Source of the DNA: Microvirga massiliensis | GTDB taxonomy: Bacteria > Pseudomonadota > Alphaproteobacteria > Rhizobiales > Beijerinckiaceae | DNA length: 47,347 bases | Assembly (NCBI RefSeq): GCF_001006805.1 | Contig: NZ_LN811350.1 | Location: forward strand, 1,069,800 to 1,117,146 | Reading direction: 5' to 3' | Part shown: in pieces, positions 1-8,922 of the stretch | Layout of the letters: each line of letters begins with the position of its first letter | How positions within the stretch are numbered: the stretch's first letter is position 1 | Program-made: the position numbers and the translations under genes | The notes under the pieces: generated by a model | Database searches by the model: none | The model's input: the letters and a program-made list of their open reading frames with translations, nothing else | What the model was told of the DNA's origin: nothing

Positions 1-33
1 AGCGCCGACCTTGCAAGCTATTCTCCCAGCCCA

Positions 34-1533
34 TCAAATCGTCTGATTGTAAGCCCCAACTTCTGGATTCTCGCGCAGCACACCATCAACCGCCTTGAAC
101 ATCTCGCGCATGCGCGCTTCGGAAGCGGGACTTTCTACGACTACGACGAGTTCCGGCTTGTTGGACGAGGCGCGCACGAGGCCCCATGTTCCGTCATCCG
201 TGATCACGCGCACGCCATTGACGGTCACGAGATCGCGGATCGCGTGACCGCCGACGGCTTCGCCCGTCTCCTTCATGCTCTTGAAGCGCGAGATCACCCA
301 ATCCACGACGCCATACTTAACCTCGTCCGCGCAATGCGGCGACATCGTGGGTGAGCCCCAGGTCTTCGGCAATTCCACATAGAGATCCGCCATCGACTTG
401 CCGGGGTTCCGGTCGAGCATCTCGCAGACGGCAATCGCCGTCAGGGCGCCGTCGTCGTAGCCGCGTCCGACCGGCTTGTTGAAGAAGAAGTGGCCGGATT
501 TCTCGAAGCCCGCGAGAGCGGAGAGCTCGTTCACCCGCCGCTTGATGTAGGAATGGCCGGTCTTCCAGTAGTCCGTGCGAACGTTCCGAGCCTGCAGTTC
601 CGGATCGGTGAGGAAAAGCCCAGTTGATTTGACGTCGACCACGAAGGTCGCGCCCGGATGCAGCTTCGAGAGATCGCGGGCGAGCATCACGCCGATCTTG
701 TCGGCGAAGATCTCCTCGCCGTTATTGTCGACGACGCCGCAGCGGTCCCCGTCTCCGTCGAAGCCGAGGCCGACATCCGCTCCCGTCTCGCGCACCTTGT
801 CCGCGATGGCATGAAGCATCTTCATGTCCTCGGGGTTCGGGTTGTAGCGTGGGAAGGTGTGATCGAGCTGCGTGTCGAGCGGGATGACCTCACAACCAAT
901 CCGCTCCAGGATCTCCGGCGCGAAAGCGCCGGCCGTGCCGTTGCCGCAGGCCGCGACGACCTTGAGGCGCCGCTCGAGCTTCGGCCGGTTGGTGAGGTCG
1001 GCGATGTAGCGCGCCGGGAAGTTCTCGACGAATTCATAGGAGCCGCCGCCCCGGAGGTTGAAGGCGGCGCCGAGCACGATCTCCTTCAGGCGGCTCATCT
1101 CCTCCGGCCCGAAGGTCATGGGCCGGTTCGCGCCCATCTTGACCCCTGTCCAGCCGTTGTCGTTGTGCGAGGCTGTCACCATCGCGACGCAGGGGCAATC
1201 TAGCTCGAACTGCGCGAAATAGGCCATTGGCGAGAGTGCAAGACCGATATCCTTCACGCGCAGACCAGCCGCCATCATGCCGGAGATGAGCGCGTATTTG
1301 ATCGAGGACGAGTAGCCACGGAAGTCGTGTCCCGTCGCGATGTCGGGACGGACGCCGAGCTCGTGAACCAGCGTCCCGATCCCCATCCCGAGGGCCTGGA
1401 CGCCCATGAGGTTCAGTTCCTTCTCAAACAGCCAGCGGGCATCGTATTCGCGAAAGCCTGTCGGCTTCACGAGCGGGAGGGACTCGTATTCATAGGTGTT
1501 CGGGACAAGGTCGCTCTGCGGCTTTGGGAACAT
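34..1533 (-). CDS. Phosphomannomutase/phosphoglucomutase
   Basis: An alpha-D-phosphohexomutase of 499 residues that interconverts hexose 1- and 6-phosphates in the cytoplasm, supplying nucleotide sugars for polysaccharide or LPS. The four family landmarks are visible in order: the phosphoserine loop TASHN (Ser122), the metal loop DGDGDR near residue 260, the sugar loop EKSGH, and the C-terminal phosphate-binding RASSNKPEL. Length is close to the PMM/PGM (AlgC/ManB) type. It is the last gene of a minus-strand run and lies 81 nt after the dgoK-like gene. Whether mannose or glucose phosphate is preferred cannot be told from sequence, so no symbol is given. Confidence 0.93.
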   Translation of the reverse strand: MFPKPQSDLVPNTYEYESLPLVKPTGFREYDARWLFEKELNLMGVQALGMGIGTLVHELGVRPDIATGHDFRGYSSSIKYALISGMMAAGLRVKDIGLALSPMAYFAQFELDCPCVAMVTASHNDNGWTGVKMGANRPMTFGPEEMSRLKEIVLGAAFNLRGGGSYEFVENFPARYIADLTNRPKLERRLKVVAACGNGTAGAFAPEILERIGCEVIPLDTQLDHTFPRYNPNPEDMKMLHAIADKVRETGADVGLGFDGDGDRCGVVDNNGEEIFADKIGVMLARDLSKLHPGATFVVDVKSTGLFLTDPELQARNVRTDYWKTGHSYIKRRVNELSALAGFEKSGHFFFNKPVGRGYDDGALTAIAVCEMLDRNPGKSMADLYVELPKTWGSPTMSPHCADEVKYGVVDWVISRFKSMKETGEAVGGHAIRDLVTVNGVRVITDDGTWGLVRASSNKPELVVVVESPASEARMREMFKAVDGVLRENPEVGAYNQTI

Positions 1534-1614
1534 GTCGGTCCAGTCCGTTGGGCGGGCATCGGGCCGCCGGGTTTGTCAATTTGTGGGTGGGTGTCGCCTG
1601 GGTGGAGGAGTGCA

Positions 1615-2526
1615 TCAAGGCGCATCCCGGCACCTGAGGATCTGCGCGATCCCGACGACGAGGGCGGTCTCGGGCGCGCGCACGGTGCTGTGGAGTCTAC
1701 GCGCTTCGAGCGCGCTCACGTAGAGATCAGCTCTCGCCTGATCGGCGATGATCGTCACGCTGTCGTAGCCGGCAAACTGGCTGAGCGCTCCATTGACCTC
1801 GTCACCCGTGAGGAGGCCGGAGAGGTAGGGCCCGAGCCGCGCCGGCTCCATCTTCCCGGCGACCACTGCGGCGCGCGCGCCGAACAGGAGATTGAGAAGG
1901 CCGACACGGGCGGCTCGATCCTCACCGCGGTTGCGCTCCGCTGCGGCGAGCCCCATCGCAAAGCCGGACGGGTCGCCCGGCTCGGTCGCCGGACGCCCGA
2001 TCATCGAGTGCTCGCGCAACAGCGCATACATCTCGCCGGTCATGTAGCTGGCGAAGCGTTCGATCCGCCCGCCGCTCATCACAACCCATTTCGAATGCGT
2101 GCCGGGCAGGCAGACAAGCCCGTCCGCAATGGCGGAGCCGAGCGCCAGCGTCTCTTCGCCCCGCATGACATCACAGGCCTCGGGAGCCGGCTCGAAGAGG
2201 AGGCCCGGCACGATATGAGCCTGCCGCCCGTTCCCGAGGTCGACCGGCACCATCGCGCGGGCGATGTCGCGGGCATCGGCGGGGCAGGGCGCATAGGGCG
2301 CAACGGCCCAGCCCTCGCGGCTTCCCACCATGCCGACGAGAACTACCGGAGCGTCGGGATTTTCTGACAGCCAATGCCCGCATTGGCGGGAGAACACGCC
2401 AGCGTGCTCACCGGGTTTCAGGACGGACACGCCGGATGGAGCCGAGACGCGATCGAGGATCGTTTCGCTCTCGACGAGATAAGCGCGGAAACGCGTCGTT
2501 CCCCAATCCGCCAGGATGAAGCGCAT
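1615..2526 (-). CDS. dgoK: 2-dehydro-3-deoxygalactonokinase
   Basis: A 303-residue member of the DgoK family, which phosphorylates 2-keto-3-deoxygalactonate to KDPGal in the De Ley-Doudoroff galactose route. The N-terminal DWGTTRFRAYL nucleotide-binding strand and the central LPGTHSKWV segment are characteristic of the family, and length is normal. No KDPGal aldolase (dgoA), galactonate dehydratase or galactose dehydrogenase lies nearby. Instead it sits 45 nt downstream of upp in a pyrimidine-salvage/degradation cluster, so its place here is unexplained and it may act on a related 2-keto-3-deoxy acid. The family assignment is firm; the in vivo substrate is inferred. Confidence 0.87.
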   Translation of the reverse strand: MRFILADWGTTRFRAYLVESETILDRVSAPSGVSVLKPGEHAGVFSRQCGHWLSENPDAPVVLVGMVGSREGWAVAPYAPCPADARDIARAMVPVDLGNGRQAHIVPGLLFEPAPEACDVMRGEETLALGSAIADGLVCLPGTHSKWVVMSGGRIERFASYMTGEMYALLREHSMIGRPATEPGDPSGFAMGLAAAERNRGEDRAARVGLLNLLFGARAAVVAGKMEPARLGPYLSGLLTGDEVNGALSQFAGYDSVTIIADQARADLYVSALEARRLHSTVRAPETALVVGIAQILRCRDAP

Positions 2527-2571
2527 GCCGGCCGCTCTTCTGCTCGTGGTCGTGACAACCGAAGTGCGAGC

Positions 2572-3201
2572 CTACCGCGTTCCGAACATCCGGTCGCCGG
2601 CATCGCCGAGGCCGGGAATGATGTAGCCATGGTCGTTCAGGTGATCGTCCACCGCTGCGGTCCAGATACGTACGTCGGGATGTGCGCCCCGGAGCTTCTC
2701 GATTCCCTCGGGAGCCGCAAGGAGACACACGAAGCGGATCTCGCGCGCTCCGCGCTCCTTGAGGCGATCGATCGCCGCGACGGCGGAATTTGCCGTGGCG
2801 AGCATCGGATCGAGAACGAGAGTCAGGCGATCCGCGAGATCCGAAGGCGCCTTGAAGTAGTATTCGACAGCGTGAAGCGTCTCGGGATCGCGATAGAGCC
2901 CGATATGCGCGACGCGTGCCGAAGGGACCAGCGTCAGCATTCCATCGAGGAAGCCGACCCCAGCCCGCAGGATCGGCGCGAAGACGAGCTTCTTGCCCGC
3001 GATCTGCGGGGCTTTCATGTGGGTGAGCGGCGTCTCGATCTCGACCATCTCGGTCGGCAGATCGCGGGTGACCTCGTAACAGAGGAGCATCCCGATCTCG
3101 TTGAGCAACTGCCGAAATCCCTTCGTCGAGCGCTTCGCCTCCCGCATGAGCGTGAGCTTGTGCTGCACGAGCGGGTGATCGACGATCGTGACGCCTTCCA
3201 T
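2572..3201 (-). CDS. upp: Uracil phosphoribosyltransferase
   Basis: Converts uracil and PRPP to UMP. The PRPP-binding loop [12 protein letters not shown] (about residues 128-139) and the C-terminal uracil-binding [13 protein letters not shown] are present. The open frame continues to 3429, but the start at 3201 gives 209 residues, the standard UPRTase size, and the upstream part lies inside the neighbouring gene in another frame. It is 61 nt downstream of the DUF1688 gene. In yeast the URC6 component of the URC pyrimidine-degradation pathway is a UPRTase, so here Upp probably feeds UMP to the URC1/URC4-like proteins as well as to salvage. Confidence 0.95.
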   Translation of the reverse strand: MEGVTIVDHPLVQHKLTLMREAKRSTKGFRQLLNEIGMLLCYEVTRDLPTEMVEIETPLTHMKAPQIAGKKLVFAPILRAGVGFLDGMLTLVPSARVAHIGLYRDPETLHAVEYYFKAPSDLADRLTLVLDPMLATANSAVAAIDRLKERGAREIRFVCLLAAPEGIEKLRGAHPDVRIWTAAVDDHLNDHGYIIPGLGDAGDRMFGTR

Positions 3202-3262
3202 GTATCTGCCCCTGGCGATGAATGCTCGAAACTGATGGCTGCAAGTCCGTTCGGCCACGCGC

Positions 3263-4510
3263 CTAGAATACCGTCCCGTCGCTGACAATCGAGAGCGGAG
3301 GCGAACCGTCGGCGCGGCGCTCCCGGGCCAGCCGGCGTCCCGTGGCCCAGGTGCCGCCCTCGAGGACCTTGGCGAGCGGAAAATCCGCGGCGGACAGGCC
3401 GAGCCTCTCGCGGACGAGGTCAGCGACACGATCGAGGAGCGCGACCGTCAAAGCCCGCCACTCCACGACGAGCTGGGAATCGACCGTATGGGACCGAGCC
3501 GCATCTTGCGGGTCGCGCAAGGCCAGAACTCCGGTGTCGAGAAAAAGGCCGCCATTGCGGTATTCCGGCAAACCGGTGAGCCCGTCGACTTCCTCGATCG
3601 TGAAACCGGTCCAGGACAGCGGTTCCAGGAGGGAATAGGCGAGCCACTGGGACAGCTTGTGAAACGGCACGAGCCCGTCCGAGGCATCATCCGCATGGGC
3701 GAGCGGATGCCGCCAAGTGTCGCCAAGATCGACACCGCCGAGCGTGATCCGCGAGGGCCAGATCGGGCCGAGATGCTCGAGCAGCGCCCCCAGCACGGCA
3801 GGCGTCACGATGCGGCCGCTGCGCGCTGTCGCGGCAATCACGTCGAACAGGCCACCCGGCCTTGGATCATCCTCCCGGCCGAAGACCTCCGGCGCCCCGG
3901 CGACGACCTGGCCGAGCCGGCGCAACAGGGCGGCGCGCGCCTCGAGTCCGACGAGCGGGTTCTCTGCCGAGACCTGAAAGCCTGCAGCGAGTTCATCCGC
4001 GGTCAGGCTCGCGAGGGCCTCCCCGTCGACCCGGAAAGGATCCTCCGGGTGGTTCGAGAAGCTGCCGCCAATGAACATGTCGAAGCTCGCGACCGCGAGG
4101 CCCTCCGAGCGTGAATAGGTCTCGCCCGTGCGGCCCTCCTCGTAACGCCAGGCTGGTCCGGCACCGGCATCGAGAAGCACGGAGATGATCGCGAGATCGA
4201 AGGCCGCGCGCGCCATGGCGGGCTCGCTGTCGAAGGCGGCGAGGCTGGACACGGTTTCCCACCGGTCAAGGCCTCCGGCCGTGAAGTGGCGCCAGCGGGC
4301 GTGAAACGGAACGTCGAGATCGGGATAGGCAGCCTTGATCGTCGTCACGACCTCGTCGGCACAGCCTCCGAGCCGATCCGGATGGACCGTGAAATGCTCG
4401 AGCCGTCCGGCCAGTCCTTGATCGAGAAGCTGATGGGCGCGCTCGCGCACTGCAGCAGCGGACAGAAGGCGATGAGCGGCGGCGGCTTCAGGGGGCAAAT
4501 CTCGGTTCAC
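3263..4510 (-). CDS. DUF1688 / URC4 (Urg3)-family uracil catabolism protein
   Basis: A 415-residue DUF1688 protein. I recognise the family from its core [19 protein letters not shown] and the C-terminal EGGTW...SDGTVF. Fungal homologues are URC4/urg3, needed to degrade uracil by the URC route; the exact reaction is not firmly established, and a step after opening of the pyrimidine ring has been proposed. It lies between an URC1-like gene (44 nt upstream) and upp (61 nt downstream), the expected set for that pathway. No signal peptide or membrane segment is seen, so it is probably cytoplasmic. Family membership is strong; biochemical function is inferred from the family and the neighbours. Confidence 0.88.
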   Translation of the reverse strand: MNRDLPPEAAAAHRLLSAAAVRERAHQLLDQGLAGRLEHFTVHPDRLGGCADEVVTTIKAAYPDLDVPFHARWRHFTAGGLDRWETVSSLAAFDSEPAMARAAFDLAIISVLLDAGAGPAWRYEEGRTGETYSRSEGLAVASFDMFIGGSFSNHPEDPFRVDGEALASLTADELAAGFQVSAENPLVGLEARAALLRRLGQVVAGAPEVFGREDDPRPGGLFDVIAATARSGRIVTPAVLGALLEHLGPIWPSRITLGGVDLGDTWRHPLAHADDASDGLVPFHKLSQWLAYSLLEPLSWTGFTIEEVDGLTGLPEYRNGGLFLDTGVLALRDPQDAARSHTVDSQLVVEWRALTVALLDRVADLVRERLGLSAADFPLAKVLEGGTWATGRRLARERRADGSPPLSIVSDGTVF

Positions 4511-4554
4511 GACGGCCTGCGCTGCGAGGGGAGAAGAGGGACGGTGGGCGACGG

Positions 4555-5811
4555 CTAGAAGCGCTCGAGATCGCGCCCCTTGACCCGGGCGAGACTCTCC
4601 TCGTCAGGGCCGCCGTCCGGCGTGTAGTAGCCCGCTGCCTTCTTGGCCTCCAGCTCCACCTGCGCATCCGGCGGCACGAGCTCGGGCGGAATGGGCACGC
4701 GCTCCACGACCTCGATCCCGGACTCGGTGATCGCGTCGTACTTCATGTTCGACATCGACATCAGGCGATCGATACGCCGGATGCCGAGCCAGTGCAGTAC
4801 ATCGGGCATGAGCTGCTGGAACCGTGCATCCTGCACGCCCGCCACGCATTCCGTGCGCTCGAAATAGGTGGCGGCGGAATCGCCGCCTTCCTGGCGCTTG
4901 CGGGCGTTGTAGACGAGGAACTTGGTGACCTCGCCGAGGGCGCGCCCCTCCTTGCGGTTATAGGCGATCACGCCCACGCCGCCGTCCTGCGCTTCGCGCA
5001 CGCATTCCTCGATGCCGTGCACGAGGTAGGGCCGGCACGTGCAGATGTCGGATCCGAACACATCCGAGCCGTTGCACTCGTCGTGAACGCGGCAGGAGAT
5101 GCGGCGCTTCGGATCGGCGAGACCAGCAACATCGCCGACGATGTAGACGGTGATGTTGCCGATCGGGGGCAGGAACACGGACATGTCCGGGCGCGTGACG
5201 AGCTCCGGAAACATGCCGCCCGTCTGCTCGAACAGCGTGCGCCGCAACTGGCCCTCGGATACGCCGAAGCGGGAGGCCACGCCGGGCAGGTACCAGACGG
5301 GATCGATCGCGACCTTGGTGACGGAAATGTCACCCGACGCATGGAGGATGCCACCGTCCGCGCGCAGCCGCGTCCCGAGCGACGCCTGGATCTCGGGCAT
5401 GTTGAGGCGGGCCTTCGTGACCGCGATCGTCGGGCGGATGTCGACACCGGCGGCGATCTCGTCGCGAAACACCTCGCCGACGCAATGGCCCCAAGGGTCG
5501 AGGGAGACGATCCGGCCCGGCTCCGACCATTGCGGGTAAGGACCGATCTCCGTGGTCGGATGGGTGTTGCGGAGGTCGGGCCGAGCGACCGGATTGAGCG
5601 CGCGGGCGGAAATCGCCAGCGCCCGGTAGATCGAGTAGGAGCCGCCATGCGCTCCGATGACGTTCCGGTCACCGGGATTTGTGACCGATCCGATGACCGG
5701 CCCTCGTTCCTTCGGGTCGGCAGCGCCCCAGCGGATCGGAAAGCGAGCCGTGGCCGTGTTCGGCTCCGGGTGCGAGGTCAGCCGGATATGAGTCGATCGG
5801 TTGGCGGTCAT
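4555..5811 (-). CDS. GTP cyclohydrolase II-like protein, URC1 type
   Basis: 418 residues, about twice the size of a plain RibA: an N-terminal extension of about 200 residues precedes a GTP-cyclohydrolase-II domain. The zinc site is intact (C246, C257, C259, same spacing as E. coli C54/C65/C67), as are residues aligning by eye with catalytic Tyr105 (Y301) and Arg128 (R330, in DAR). The QEGR motif is KEGR, and the TNNPKK segment that contacts nucleotide in RibA is replaced by SMSNMKYD. No other riboflavin gene is nearby; DUF1688, upp and deoB are. This matches URC1, proposed to act on a uridine nucleotide rather than GTP. A true RibA role is less likely. Confidence 0.88.
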   Translation of the reverse strand: MTANRSTHIRLTSHPEPNTATARFPIRWGAADPKERGPVIGSVTNPGDRNVIGAHGGSYSIYRALAISARALNPVARPDLRNTHPTTEIGPYPQWSEPGRIVSLDPWGHCVGEVFRDEIAAGVDIRPTIAVTKARLNMPEIQASLGTRLRADGGILHASGDISVTKVAIDPVWYLPGVASRFGVSEGQLRRTLFEQTGGMFPELVTRPDMSVFLPPIGNITVYIVGDVAGLADPKRRISCRVHDECNGSDVFGSDICTCRPYLVHGIEECVREAQDGGVGVIAYNRKEGRALGEVTKFLVYNARKRQEGGDSAATYFERTECVAGVQDARFQQLMPDVLHWLGIRRIDRLMSMSNMKYDAITESGIEVVERVPIPPELVPPDAQVELEAKKAAGYYTPDGGPDEESLARVKGRDLERF

Positions 5812-5832
5812 CTGTATGTCCGTAACGGCGAA

Positions 5833-5857
5833 GGCTCCCCGGACATCCCGAGGAGCC
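5833..5857 (-). other. Hairpin in the deoB-URC1 intergenic gap
   Basis: In the 179-nt gap between deoB and the URC1-like gene, ggctcc and ggagcc form an inverted repeat with further inner G-C pairs. It ends about 20 nt before the URC1 start, and no T-run follows. It could be an mRNA processing or attenuation site, or chance. The rest of the gap shows nothing recognisable. Confidence 0.35.
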
Positions 5858-5990
5858 CTCTCCTGACAGAGATCGAAGTCTGAGCCGAAACCCCAGGAGC
5901 GTCAACGTGTTCGCTGCCGCTTCGTGTGACGGTCTTTCGGGCGGCCGCATCCATCCTTGGTGGCATTGACGGGAGGCGCGGCCCTCAACC

Positions 5991-7247
5991 TCATGCCCCC
6001 GGTGCAGGCTCGTCCTGAAGCCAGGACCGTCCCGCCGCAGGCCTGGGCACGCCGAGATGATCGGCAAGTGTCGCACCGATATCGGCGAGGCTTTCGCGGC
6101 GGCCGAGTTCCCGGGGCTGGATGCCGGGCCCGAAGCACAGGATCGGCGCATTCTCGCGCGAATGGTCCGTGCCACGCCACGTCGGATCGTTGCCGTGATC
6201 CGCCGTGATCACGACGAGATCCCCCGGTCGAAGGACTTGAAGGATCTCCGGGATCCGGCGGTCGAAGGCCTCGAGCGCGGCGGCGTATCCCGGTACGTCA
6301 CGCCGATGACCGAACTCGGTATCGAAATCGACGAGATTGACGAAGACGAGGCCGCCATCGGGCAGATGGGCCATGGCTTCGAGAGCAGCCGTGAGGCAGG
6401 CCTCGTTGCCGTGTGGCTTGATCTCTTCGCCGGTGCCGCGATGCGCGAAGATATCGCCGATCTTTCCGACGGTGATCACGGGCCGTTCTGCCTTCGCGAG
6501 AATATCGAGCAGGGTGTCGGAGGGCGGAGGCGTCGCGAAGTCCTTGCGGTGCGCCGTCCGGACGAAGCCCTCCTCGGGCGAGCCTGTGAACGGCCGCGCG
6601 ATCACCCGGCCGATGCGGTAGGGATCGCAGAGCCGCCGCGCGATGATGCAGAGATCGTAAAGACGCTCGAGCCCGAACGTCTCCTCATGGGCTGCGATCT
6701 GCAGGACGCTGTCTACGGAAGTATAGAGGATCGGCTTGCCGGTGCGCATGTGCTCGGCGCCTTCCTCTTCGATGATCACGATCCCCGAGGCATGACGGTT
6801 GCCGAGAATGCCGGGTAGGCCGCCTTCGCGGATGATCGCCTCGGTGAGCTCTTCGGGGAAGGCCGGAATCGTCGTCGGGAAGTAGCCCCAGTCGAAATTG
6901 ACGGGAACGCCCATGATCTCCCAATGGCCCGACGGCGTGTCCTTACCCTTCGAGGTCTCGACGCCATAGCCCCAGGCTCCGCCGACGCGAGGCGAATCCT
7001 CACCGGGCGCCGCGAGCCCGGGCGGCACGCGCCCGGTCGAGGCTTCGCAGGCGAGCCCGAGTCCGAGCGCGGACAGGAACGGCACGGCGAGCGGACCCTC
7101 GCGCAACCCTTCTTGGTCTCCCGCGCCGCGGGCGCAGGCTTCCGCAATGTGCCCGACCGTGTCGGCTCCCTCGTCGTCATAGGCGCCAGCATCCGATGCG
7201 CCGCCAATGCCGACGGAATCGAGAACGATCAGCAGAGCGCGCGGCAT
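5991..7247 (-). CDS. deoB: Phosphopentomutase
   Basis: Interconverts (deoxy)ribose 1-phosphate and 5-phosphate, linking nucleoside phosphorolysis to the pentose phosphate pool. The N-terminal metal-binding [13 protein letters not shown], the central [13 protein letters not shown] around the phosphorylated residue, and the C-terminal [18 protein letters not shown] metal ligands are all present. Its 418 residues are normal for DeoB. It is 46 nt downstream of yejF and 179 nt upstream of the URC1-like gene, all in one direction. In this setting it could return ribose phosphate released by nucleotide degradation to central metabolism. No nucleoside phosphorylase or deoC lies in the window. Confidence 0.96.
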   Translation of the reverse strand: MPRALLIVLDSVGIGGASDAGAYDDEGADTVGHIAEACARGAGDQEGLREGPLAVPFLSALGLGLACEASTGRVPPGLAAPGEDSPRVGGAWGYGVETSKGKDTPSGHWEIMGVPVNFDWGYFPTTIPAFPEELTEAIIREGGLPGILGNRHASGIVIIEEEGAEHMRTGKPILYTSVDSVLQIAAHEETFGLERLYDLCIIARRLCDPYRIGRVIARPFTGSPEEGFVRTAHRKDFATPPPSDTLLDILAKAERPVITVGKIGDIFAHRGTGEEIKPHGNEACLTAALEAMAHLPDGGLVFVNLVDFDTEFGHRRDVPGYAAALEAFDRRIPEILQVLRPGDLVVITADHGNDPTWRGTDHSRENAPILCFGPGIQPRELGRRESLADIGATLADHLGVPRPAAGRSWLQDEPAPGA

Positions 7248-7293
7248 GTCAGGTCTCCGGGAAGGCCGTCACGCGATCCAGCGACATCGCGGT

Positions 7294-8922
7294 TCACTCC
7301 CGCACGACGCCGGTGCCGGCCGTCTCCAGGTGGAAGGCGGCGTTGAAGAGCGCGCGGGTGTACTCCGTCCGGGGCTCCGCGAAAAGGCGCTCGGCCGGCC
7401 CCTCCTCGACGACTTTTCCGTCGCGCATGACGAGCACATGGTTGGCGAGCGCACGCACAACCTTGAGATCGTGGCTGATGAACATGTAGGCGAGCTGGTG
7501 GCGTTTCTGGAGTTCGCGCAGCAGCTCGACGATCTGCGCCTGCACGGACATGTCGAGGGCGGAGGTCGGCTCGTCGAGCATGACGAAATGCGGCTCGAGC
7601 GCCATGGCCCGCGCAATGGCGATGCGCTGGCGCTGACCGCCGGAGAATTCGTGCGGATAGCGATCCATCGTGTTCGGATCGAGCCCGACATCGTGCATGG
7701 CGCGAGCCACGACATCGCGCCGTTCGCGATAGGACAGCGCCTTCTCCTGTACGAGAAGCCCTTCGGCGATGATTTCCGCGATCGACATCCGCGGCGACAG
7801 CGAGCCGTAAGGATCCTGGAACACGACCTGAAGGTTCTTGCGCATCGGTCGCAGCGCTCTTCTGGGCATCCCATCGAGCCGCTTGCCCAGAAAGACGATC
7901 GGTCCCTCGGAGGAGATGAGCCGCAGGATCGCGAGTCCGAGCGTCGTCTTGCCCGATCCGGATTCTCCGACGACGCCGAGGGTCTCGCCCTGGCGAATCT
8001 GGACCGAAACCCCGTCGACCGCTTTCACGTAGCCGACGGTCCGCCGGAAGAAGCCGCGCTTGATCGGGAACCAGACTTTGACGGGCCCCGCCTCGACGAC
8101 GACCGGCGCTCGGGCCGCAACAGGATTGGCACGTCCCTTCGGCTCGGCCGCCAGAAGCCGTCTCGTATATTCGTGTTTTGGATTGGCGAAGATCGTAGCG
8201 ACCGGGCCTTCCTCGACGATGCGGCCCTTCAGCATCACGCAAACGCGATCGGCGACCTTCCGGACGATCCCGAGATCATGAGTGATGAAGAGCATCGCCA
8301 TGCCGAGCCGGTTCTTCAGCTCGGCCAGCAGCTTGAGAATCTGCGCCTGCACGGTCACGTCGAGAGCCGTCGTGGGCTCGTCCGCGATGAGCAGGTCCGG
8401 TTCGTTCGCGAGCGACATCGCGATCATCACGCGCTGGCGCTGGCCACCCGAGAGCTGGTGCGGGAACGCGCCGAGCCGGCTCTCCGCATCGCGGATCCCC
8501 ACGAGGTCGAGGAGCTCGAGCGTCCGCGCCCGCGCCTGCGCTGCAGACATGCCCCGATGAAGCTGCAGGATCTCGCCAATCTGCCGCTCCACGGTGTGGA
8601 GCGGGTTCAACGATGTCATGGGCTCCTGGAAGACCATGGTGATGTCGTCACCCCGCACTTGGCGGAGCTCATCCTCCGATGCGGCGAGGAGATCGCGTCC
8701 CTTGAAGTGGATGCTGCCGCTCGGGTGCCGGGCGGTGGGATAGGGCAGAAGCTTCAGGATCGACAGGGCCGAAACCGACTTGCCGGATCCGGACTCGCCG
8801 ACGATAGCGAGGGTTTCTCCTTTGCGGATCGAGAACGAGACGCGGTCGACCGCGAGAAGATCCGCCCCGTCCTGGCGAAAGGCGACGGACAGGTCGCGCA
8901 CATCGAGGAGCGGCTCGTTCAT
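7294..8922 (-). CDS. yejF: Peptide ABC transporter, fused double ATP-binding protein
   Basis: A 542-residue protein with two complete ABC ATPase domains in tandem. The first has Walker A GESGSGKSV (about residues 42-50), signature LSGGQRQRV and Walker B LLIADEPTTALD. The second has GESGSGKTT, FSGGQRQRI and FVMLDEPTSALD. This fused layout is typical of YejF, which powers a peptide importer known in enterobacteria for microcin C uptake. The open frame extends to 9642, but translation from 8922 begins directly with the first domain and overlaps the yejE stop by 4 nt (ATGA), showing translational coupling. The upstream part is a shadow of the permease gene. Confidence 0.93.
   Translation of the reverse strand: MNEPLLDVRDLSVAFRQDGADLLAVDRVSFSIRKGETLAIVGESGSGKSVSALSILKLLPYPTARHPSGSIHFKGRDLLAASEDELRQVRGDDITMVFQEPMTSLNPLHTVERQIGEILQLHRGMSAAQARARTLELLDLVGIRDAESRLGAFPHQLSGGQRQRVMIAMSLANEPDLLIADEPTTALDVTVQAQILKLLAELKNRLGMAMLFITHDLGIVRKVADRVCVMLKGRIVEEGPVATIFANPKHEYTRRLLAAEPKGRANPVAARAPVVVEAGPVKVWFPIKRGFFRRTVGYVKAVDGVSVQIRQGETLGVVGESGSGKTTLGLAILRLISSEGPIVFLGKRLDGMPRRALRPMRKNLQVVFQDPYGSLSPRMSIAEIIAEGLLVQEKALSYRERRDVVARAMHDVGLDPNTMDRYPHEFSGGQRQRIAIARAMALEPHFVMLDEPTSALDMSVQAQIVELLRELQKRHQLAYMFISHDLKVVRALANHVLVMRDGKVVEEGPAERLFAEPRTEYTRALFNAAFHLETAGTGVVRE

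Noticed and set aside
4555..5811. Riboflavin-synthesis GTP cyclohydrolase II (ribA)
   Set aside because: Double length, an altered TNNPKK segment and DUF1688/upp/deoB neighbours argue for the URC1 type instead.
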